A stretch of DNA of 38,503 nucleotides from an uncultured Bacilli bacterium (GTDB lineage Bacteria > Bacillota_I > Bacilli_A > RF39 > UBA660), in the NCBI GenBank assembly GCA_934141575.1, contig CAKPCJ010000010.1, positions 1 to 38,503 of the forward strand, given 5' to 3'. Both the position numbers and the translations under genes were made by a program. The notes under the pieces were generated by a model that saw nothing but the letters and a program-made list of their open reading frames with translations, ran no database searches and was not told where the DNA came from. Of this stretch, positions 33,973 through 38,503 are shown in pieces (the stretch's first letter is position 1; the number at the start of each line of letters is the position of its first letter).

Positions 33973-35247
33973 ATGGCAGAGACATCAAAAAAAGTTGCAA
34001 AAACAAGTTCTACAAAAAAACCAGCAACTAAAAAGACTTCTACCACTAAAACTGCTTCTACAAAAAAAGAAACAAAAGCTGAAGTTAAAAAAACTTCAAC
34101 AGTAAAAAAAGCGGTTAAAGAAGTTAAACCAGTAACAGTTGCTGAAGAAACAAAAACAAAAGAAGTAAAAGAAAAAATTACTCCTGTTGTTGCAAAGGAA
34201 AAGAAAGAAAATGATATACTAAGTTATATCAAAACAATTCCAACTAAAGTAAAAGAAAATAGCATACTAGTTATTATAACAATAGTTGTTGGCGTTTTAG
34301 TTGGTATGGGAGTTCTTGCGTTATTAGGATTTAGAAGAATTCCAAAATTAAACAATGGAGATGAAGTTGTAGTTTCATTAAAAGGAAATAATATAACAGC
34401 TAATGATTTATATGAAGATCTAAAAAATAGTTATGGATTAACATTACTACTTGATCAAATAGATAAACTAATATTAGAAGCTCAATATCCAGACACCGAT
34501 GAAATTACAAAATATATTGACTCACAAGTTGAATATTTAAAAACAACTTATGGTGATCAATTTGAAGATTACATCAAATATTATGGATTTGATAGTGAAG
34601 AAAAAGTTAGAGAATACTTCTCATTAAATTATAAAAGAAATTTAGCATTATTAGATTATGCAAAAGGATTAATAACTGATGATGAAATTAAAAAATATTA
34701 TGATGAAAAAGTATTCGGTGATATAGAAGCAAGTCACATATTAATCAAATTTAATAGTAGTGACAGTGACTCTAAACAAAAAGCTTTAGAAAAAGCAAAT
34801 ACAGTTATAAATGAATTGAACAACGCAAGTGATGTTGCAGCTAGATTTAAAGAATTAGCTAGCGAATATTCAGACGATACAACTAATAAAGATAACGGTG
34901 GTTCATTAGGATATTTTGGTACTGGTGAAATGGAAGAATCATTTGAAAACGCAGCAAAAGCTCTTGAAAATGGTAAATATACTACTACACCAGTTGAAAC
35001 ATCATACGGATATCATATTATATTAAAAACTAACCAAAAAGAGAAAACTTCTCTTGATGAAATGAAAGATAGTATTACAGAAAAATTAGCTGAAAATTTA
35101 TTAACAAGCAATACAGAAACTCAATATAAAGCTCTTGAAAACATTCGTAAAGAAAATAAAGTAACATTCAAAGATGCTGAATTAAGAGAAAAATATAATA
35201 CTTACCTATCAGAACTATACAGTTCATTAGATAAAAAATCTGAATAA
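33973..35247 (+). CDS. Membrane-anchored PrsA/parvulin-type peptidyl-prolyl isomerase
   Basis: Residues 1-90 are a Lys/Thr/Ala-rich low-complexity tail like histone H1 repeats (KK-x-STKK). One transmembrane helix spans about 97-119. The extracellular part has a SurA/PrsA-like helical region (~130-245) and a parvulin domain (~250-355) with ASHILIKF, LASEYSDD, GGSLGYFGTGEM and YGYHIILK. It should assist folding of exported proteins at the outer membrane face. Bacillus PrsA is a lipoprotein; here a TM anchor with a basic cytoplasmic tail replaces it. AGGAGGAAAAAAAG precedes the ATG. Monocistronic. Confidence 0.92.
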   Translation: MAETSKKVAKTSSTKKPATKKTSTTKTASTKKETKAEVKKTSTVKKAVKEVKPVTVAEETKTKEVKEKITPVVAKEKKENDILSYIKTIPTKVKENSILVIITIVVGVLVGMGVLALLGFRRIPKLNNGDEVVVSLKGNNITANDLYEDLKNSYGLTLLLDQIDKLILEAQYPDTDEITKYIDSQVEYLKTTYGDQFEDYIKYYGFDSEEKVREYFSLNYKRNLALLDYAKGLITDDEIKKYYDEKVFGDIEASHILIKFNSSDSDSKQKALEKANTVINELNNASDVAARFKELASEYSDDTTNKDNGGSLGYFGTGEMEESFENAAKALENGKYTTTPVETSYGYHIILKTNQKEKTSLDEMKDSITEKLAENLLTSNTETQYKALENIRKENKVTFKDAELREKYNTYLSELYSSLDKKSE

Positions 35248-35251
35248 AATA

Positions 35252-35280
35252 AAAAGCCTCTAGTTATTAGAGGTTTTTTT
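35252..35280 (+). terminator. Terminator of the PrsA-like gene
   Basis: The stem AAAAGCCTCTA/TAGAGGTTTTT with a 5-base loop is followed by further Ts. Confidence 0.85.
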
Positions 35281-35422
35281 ATTGCAATAATCTATAATTA
35301 ATAATAATTTAGTTAGTTAACACTATAATATTTCTACATTATCCATCATAGTACTAACCACAACACTAACTTGTATATTACTTCAAAGAAAAGTTTCACT
35401 ACTATAATATGCAATTTAAATT
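35281..35422. other. Intergenic stretch without recognised content
   Basis: These ~140 bases lie between two converging terminators. ACTATAATAT occurs twice (near 35323 and 35401). I see no ORF with a ribosome site and no stable hairpin. Confidence 0.4.
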
Positions 35423-35450
35423 AAAAAAAATCTCAATTTTACAATTGAGA
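35423..35450 (-). terminator. Terminator of the 141-aa tail-anchored protein gene
   Basis: The stem TCTCAATT/AATTGAGA with a 4-base loop is followed by eight Ts on the minus strand. Confidence 0.85.
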
Positions 35451-35467
35451 CCTTAACCCTTAATTAA

Positions 35468-35893
35468 TTATTTAATCATTTCTGATAATAAAGTAACAAT
35501 TCCCATTACAGTAGTATATAGTGTAACACTTCCTAAAAGGACTGCATCACCATATCCACCTTCTTGACATAATGGTTTTTTCATAAAATTAGCTACCTTG
35601 CCAAATTTTTCTTTTAAAGTACCATTTTTAACTTGTTCTGGTTCTTGAGAAACTTCTGCTAATTCAGCACTAACTCTTTGTTTTTCTTCTTCAGTTATTG
35701 AAGTATAAATAATTCCTTTTAAAGCTTCTATATCCTTTTCTGTTTTAGAATGTTGGATTGCATAAGTAAGCAATTTTTCTGTTTTCAAACACCATTCTAC
35801 TGAAATATTTTCTTTTCTAAACTTTCTATATAATTCCCCTTTTAATTCTGCAAATACTGCATTTCTTTCTTCTACATTAATATATGCGCTCAT
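35468..35893 (-). CDS. Unknown tail-anchored protein A (141 aa)
   Basis: No known family is recognised. The N-terminal ~75 residues are helical and charged (ERNAVFAELKGELYRKF, then KTEKDIEALKG), a short linker follows, and the last ~25 residues are one hydrophobic helix starting DAVLLGSVTLYT. There is no signal peptide, so it is likely cytoplasmic and inserted by its C-terminus. The tail matches that of the next gene (DAMLLGTITLYT), and the helical heads are also alignable, so the two are paralogues. AAAGGACGTGTTCAT precedes the ATG. A promoter TTTACA-N16-TATAAT lies upstream on the minus strand. Confidence 0.72.
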   Translation of the reverse strand: MSAYINVEERNAVFAELKGELYRKFRKENISVEWCLKTEKLLTYAIQHSKTEKDIEALKGIIYTSITEEEKQRVSAELAEVSQEPEQVKNGTLKEKFGKVANFMKKPLCQEGGYGDAVLLGSVTLYTTVMGIVTLLSEMIK

Positions 35894-36020
35894 ATGAACA
35901 CGTCCTTTCTATTCTTATATCCTTAACTTAATACCATTATAACTCATTATTTTATATTGTAAATACATATTGTCAATATTCTTTTGCATTTTACATTTTT
36001 ATTTTATAAAGTGTAAACAA

Positions 36021-36839
36021 CTACATTTTGCTAAATATTGCACATAAACCCAAAATACCAGTATACAACGTTATAGTTCCCAATAACATCGCATCTACAA
36101 AGGCCGCATCATTAATATTAGGAAGTGCCATCTTCAAAACTTTCACTTTACCTTTTGCCTCAACCTTCTCATTAGATTTACCATCAGCATTTTGCTCAAT
36201 CTCTTTATTCTCACTATTTAACTGCATATTTTTTAAATCTGTCAATCTATTTTTCTCATCAACTAATATTTGATATTCTGAATTAACTCTTTTGTTATCT
36301 CCCTTAATTGCATTAAGAGCAATTTTTTCATTTTCACTATACCCAGAAGAATTAATTGGTGTCATATTAATATCTATTTGACGATTTTGCATTTCCTTAA
36401 ATGCAGCATTAGTAAGTTCGTTTTTATCCATTCCAGTATTAGCTTTAGCAACTTCTGTAACAACCTGATTAATATTTCCACTATAACTGCTGTCTTTTAC
36501 ATAAATACTTCCATCCTTAGATTTAATTGATGTTATTACACTACCATTATCCCTATTTAGTGTACTTACACTAGATATTTCACTTCCTACCAACTTTTTA
36601 GGATCTTTTATATTGGTTGCAACTTCTTGTACAACTTTTTTCTTTTCTACTTTCAATGCATTTTGAACCTTTTCTTTAATTCTATTAATATCTTCTTTTG
36701 TTTGTGCTTTATCTAAATCAGAAGCCATCATCTTCTCAAGAGACATTTTATCAACACCACTTAACTCAGAATTCTTATATATCATATCTTTTAATTCATT
36801 TCTTGTTCTAATCTTATCACTTAAAGTTGCTTTTTCCAT
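36021..36839 (-). CDS. Unknown tail-anchored protein B (272 aa)
   Basis: Paralogue of protein A with a longer middle. Residues 1-80 are helical and charged (ATLSDKIRTRNELKDMIYK; KAQTKEDINRIKEKV). A Ser/Asn/Asp-rich middle of ~110 residues may be beta-rich (VITSIKSKDGSIYVKDSSY), then a coiled-coil-like stretch, and the last ~25 residues are a hydrophobic helix beginning DAMLLGTITLYT. AAGGAAGGCGATAATT precedes the ATG at 36839. A TATAAT box is at 36862-36867 (minus strand). No function can be assigned; the shared tail implies a common membrane location or partner. Confidence 0.72.
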   Translation of the reverse strand: MEKATLSDKIRTRNELKDMIYKNSELSGVDKMSLEKMMASDLDKAQTKEDINRIKEKVQNALKVEKKKVVQEVATNIKDPKKLVGSEISSVSTLNRDNGSVITSIKSKDGSIYVKDSSYSGNINQVVTEVAKANTGMDKNELTNAAFKEMQNRQIDINMTPINSSGYSENEKIALNAIKGDNKRVNSEYQILVDEKNRLTDLKNMQLNSENKEIEQNADGKSNEKVEAKGKVKVLKMALPNINDAAFVDAMLLGTITLYTGILGLCAIFSKM

Positions 36840-36907
36840 AATTATCGCCTTCCTTAAATATATTATAGCTAACATTTGTCAAATAAGAACATTTTTTGTA
36901 AATAAGT

Positions 36908-36937
36908 AAAAAAAATTTACACATTTTCGTGTAAATT
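36908..36937 (-). terminator. Terminator of the Nudix regulator gene
   Basis: The 9-bp stem AATTTACAC/GTGTAAATT with a 6-base loop and T run on the minus strand contains the stop codon (36917-36919). Confidence 0.8.
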
Positions 36938-37597
36938 GAATATATCTATTTCTTCTATATCCTCGTTTTTAAATTGATAAAATATAGCTCCATTAGAATT
37001 CTTTATATTTTTGCTCGTAGTTTCAATAATATCTAAAGATAATAACTTTCTTCTAAAGTTTCTTCTATCAAGTTCTTTTCCTAAAATACATTCATATACT
37101 CTCTGTAATTCAGGCAAAGTAAATTCATCTGGCATAAACAAATTAGCAATTGTACTTTTAATCATCCTATGTTTCAAAGCTTCTATACCAGCAGTAAGAA
37201 TTTCTAAATGATCATATGCTAATTTAGGCAATTTATCTATTCTAAAGAACTCATATTCGCTTGAAATTTCTAGTTGATTTATTTTTTTGATATCAGTAAG
37301 GCCTATATAGCTAACTGCAACCATTCTCATATCTTGACTTCTTTCTGGAGAAGAAAATGTATGAAACTGTTCTATATATGTATAATCTAAATTAAGTTTT
37401 TCTTTTATTTCTCTTTTTAATGCAGTATCAGTGTCCTCATTATTGTATACAGAACCTCCCAATAAAAGCCATTTTCCTTTATATGGGTCATCATTTTTCT
37501 TTAAAAGTAAAACTTTTATAATTCCTTCATCTACAGTAAAAATACATCCTATTGAATGAATCCCTTGATTTTTATATAACGGATTCCTCTTATTCAT
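36917..37597 (-). CDS. NrtR-like Nudix-winged-helix transcription factor
   Basis: The 226-residue protein has an N-terminal Nudix domain (about 12-140) and a C-terminal winged-helix domain (about 150-226; FTLPELQRVYECI, RRNFRRKLLSLDII), the architecture of NrtR, a repressor of NAD metabolism that senses ADP-ribose. The Nudix box is degenerate: G48-x5-E54 and R62-E63 are present, but the second Glu of the EE pair is K67 and the following Gly is N69. This suggests ligand sensing rather than hydrolysis. AAGGAAG lies 10 bases before the ATG. A palindrome overlaps its own -10 box, so it probably autoregulates. The same sequence sits upstream of the acyltransferase/ligase operon. Its ligand need not be ADP-ribose. 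Confidence 0.85.
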   Translation of the reverse strand: MNKRNPLYKNQGIHSIGCIFTVDEGIIKVLLLKKNDDPYKGKWLLLGGSVYNNEDTDTALKREIKEKLNLDYTYIEQFHTFSSPERSQDMRMVAVSYIGLTDIKKINQLEISSEYEFFRIDKLPKLAYDHLEILTAGIEALKHRMIKSTIANLFMPDEFTLPELQRVYECILGKELDRRNFRRKLLSLDIIETTSKNIKNSNGAIFYQFKNEDIEEIDIFNLHENV

Positions 37598-37618
37598 ATA
37601 AATTGCACTTCCTTACTC

Positions 37619-37635
37619 GTGTTATATTAACACAA
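37619..37635. promoter_or_regulatory. Candidate NrtR-like operator, copy 2
   Basis: GTGTTATATTAACAC is a palindrome with perfect 6-bp arms and a 3-base centre, covering the -10 box of the Nudix regulator. It shares 16 identical bases with 4714-4729. Confidence 0.65.
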
Positions 37636-37652
37636 CGAAGTAAAATAATCAA
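37624..37652 (-). promoter_or_regulatory. Sigma-A promoter of the Nudix regulator gene
   Basis: On the minus strand TTGATT (37647-37652) and TAATAT (37624-37629) have a 17-base spacer, the same geometry as the promoter at 4718-4746. Confidence 0.7.
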
Positions 37653-37669
37653 GTATAATTTATAGTTAA

Positions 37670-37694
37670 ATAAAGAAAGGCCTATTATAGGCCT
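37670..37694 (-). terminator. Terminator of the surface protein gene
   Basis: The stem AGGCCTA/TAGGCCT with a 3-base loop is followed by TTCTTT on the minus strand, one base beyond the stop codon. Confidence 0.75.
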
Positions 37695-37695
37695 A

Positions 37696-38503
37696 CTAAT
37701 TTGTTATTGTTACAATAAATTCATCACTTTCCTTAGAATAATAACCTGAATTTGAAAAATCATATTTAGCTTTTATTCTATATGTACCAGGATCAGATAT
37801 TGTAATATAATACACATTACTAGCAGCTGATAATTTACCCGTATATTCATTTCCATTTATAGTATATATAATTTTCCCAGCATAACAAGAATTATTAGGA
37901 TTTGTAACATATATAGTTCCTGTTGTTGTAGCTCCCGATTCTAGTACATTTTCACATGATAATACACCTTTTTCTAAACTGCAATTATTCTTAACTGTAA
38001 AAGTAGGAACAACAGTTGAAGGTTGGCTTATGATTTTTACTTTTTCATTATTGTAAGTTAAATTATTTATAGAAATTCCAACACCACCATAGCTTAAAGA
38101 AAGATAACCTTCTTCGTTTGTAATATAACTTCCTGATAAATCAACATTTTGACCACTTGCAATACTTTCACATTTATTAAGATTATTGCAAAAACTTATA
38201 GAACCTGTGCCGTTAATTTTCCAATCAAATGAATAACCAGGCATATTAAATTGTATTCTTTCACTAACAGCCATTCTAGAAGCAGAAAAATTATTATCTG
38301 TTATAGTAGGTGCCCCAAAGCAGTAGGATCCGCTACCAGTTACATAAGTATATGCCTCTGCTTGATTTATGATTATTGTTTTACTTGCTTGTTTTGATAC
38401 TCCTGCTCCTGTTGTTACCGTACAACTTATTGTATTGCTTCCCACACTTAAAGTCTTAGTATCCGTTACTACTGTACTTCCTACCTTACATGTTACATTT
38501 CCA
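37696..38503 (-). CDS. Putative surface protein with Ig-like repeats, partial (N-terminus outside window)
   Basis: The frame is open to the right edge, so only the C-terminal ~268 residues are visible. A GTG at 38445 is internal, not a start. The visible part is Ser/Thr/Asn-rich and beta-rich, with repeated Ig-like strands ending VTTGAGVSKQASKTIIIN, then domains holding paired Cys (SYCFG, SFCNN/NKCES, NNCSL/LSCEN, NSCYAG). A C-terminal module ends GTYRIKAKYDFS and FIVTITN. There is no LPxTG motif or transmembrane helix at the C-terminus, so anchoring must lie elsewhere or it is secreted. A role in adhesion is inferred from composition only. Confidence 0.75.
   Translation of the reverse strand, partial: GNVTCKVGSTVVTDTKTLSVGSNTISCTVTTGAGVSKQASKTIIINQAEAYTYVTGSGSYCFGAPTITDNNFSASRMAVSERIQFNMPGYSFDWKINGTGSISFCNNLNKCESIASGQNVDLSGSYITNEEGYLSLSYGGVGISINNLTYNNEKVKIISQPSTVVPTFTVKNNCSLEKGVLSCENVLESGATTTGTIYVTNPNNSCYAGKIIYTINGNEYTGKLSAASNVYYITISDPGTYRIKAKYDFSNSGYYSKESDEFIVTITN

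Noticed and set aside
35281..35422. Possible small RNA between two converging terminators
   Set aside because: A repeated ACTATAATAT is present, but no promoter-hairpin-T-run unit of its own could be made out.
37696..38445. GTG at 38445 as the start of the surface protein
   Set aside because: The reading frame continues upstream to the window edge with the same composition and an Ig-like strand, and no ribosome site precedes the GTG.

Overview
This window looks like chromosomal DNA of a very AT-rich, low-GC Gram-positive bacterium of the Bacilli, perhaps one of the uncultured gut lineages. The supporting signs are strong GGAGG or GGTGATAAT ribosome sites, sigma-A promoters, a SUF system built on SufU, a GH25/LysM lysozyme, TspO, and clear relatives of Bacillus sporulation proteins. 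UGA is a normal stop (the lysozyme gene ends in TGA) and Trp is TGG, so the standard bacterial code applies. No insertion sequence, prophage or CRISPR array is visible. The lineage assignment is inference.

Layout. 1-1376: a membrane histidine-kinase-like protein cut by the window edge, with a Gln in place of the phospho-acceptor His. 1479-4690: a lipid operon (HAD-acyltransferase fusion, then an acyl-CoA ligase). 4761-8891: metG, trpS, pncC and a shortened glmU. 8940-15723: cell wall lysozyme, membrane proteins, an M29 aminopeptidase, a DUF1287 protein, tspO, and a DUF1848 protein with an unknown partner. 15779-19615: an ABC exporter operon divergent from a TetR regulator, with two copies of a likely operator around the exporter promoter. 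19645-24600: a 37-aa Lys-rich ORF, tRNA-Arg(CCU), an HD protein, a CtpE-like P-type ATPase, an MBL hydrolase and a lipoprotein polysaccharide deacetylase. 24695-26060: tRNA-Arg(UCU), gerM and gerE. 26121-27146: a divergent pair of XRE regulators and a tailless SSB. 27295-33035: the sufCDSUB operon ending in an amidase. 33157-35247: a HIT protein, two tiny one-helix proteins like the YjcZ spore family, and a membrane-anchored PrsA-like foldase. 35468-38503: two paralogous tail-anchored proteins of unknown function, a Nudix-type transcription factor, and a partial surface protein.

Three regulatory patterns stand out. (1) An identical 16-bp sequence, the core of a GTGTTA-N3-TAACAC palindrome, overlaps the -10 box of both the Nudix regulator gene and the acyltransferase/acyl-CoA ligase operon, 33 kb apart. 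This predicts a local NrtR-like regulon controlling lipid genes. (2) The gerE homologue and the tiny YjcZ-like pair share an ACC-N15-CATAAAATA promoter that fits the sigma-K consensus as I remember it, so a late mother-cell sporulation programme may survive here. (3) A near-identical direct repeat brackets the ABC exporter promoter beside its TetR gene. Several terminators also overlap the stop codons of the genes they serve, a sign of compact packing.
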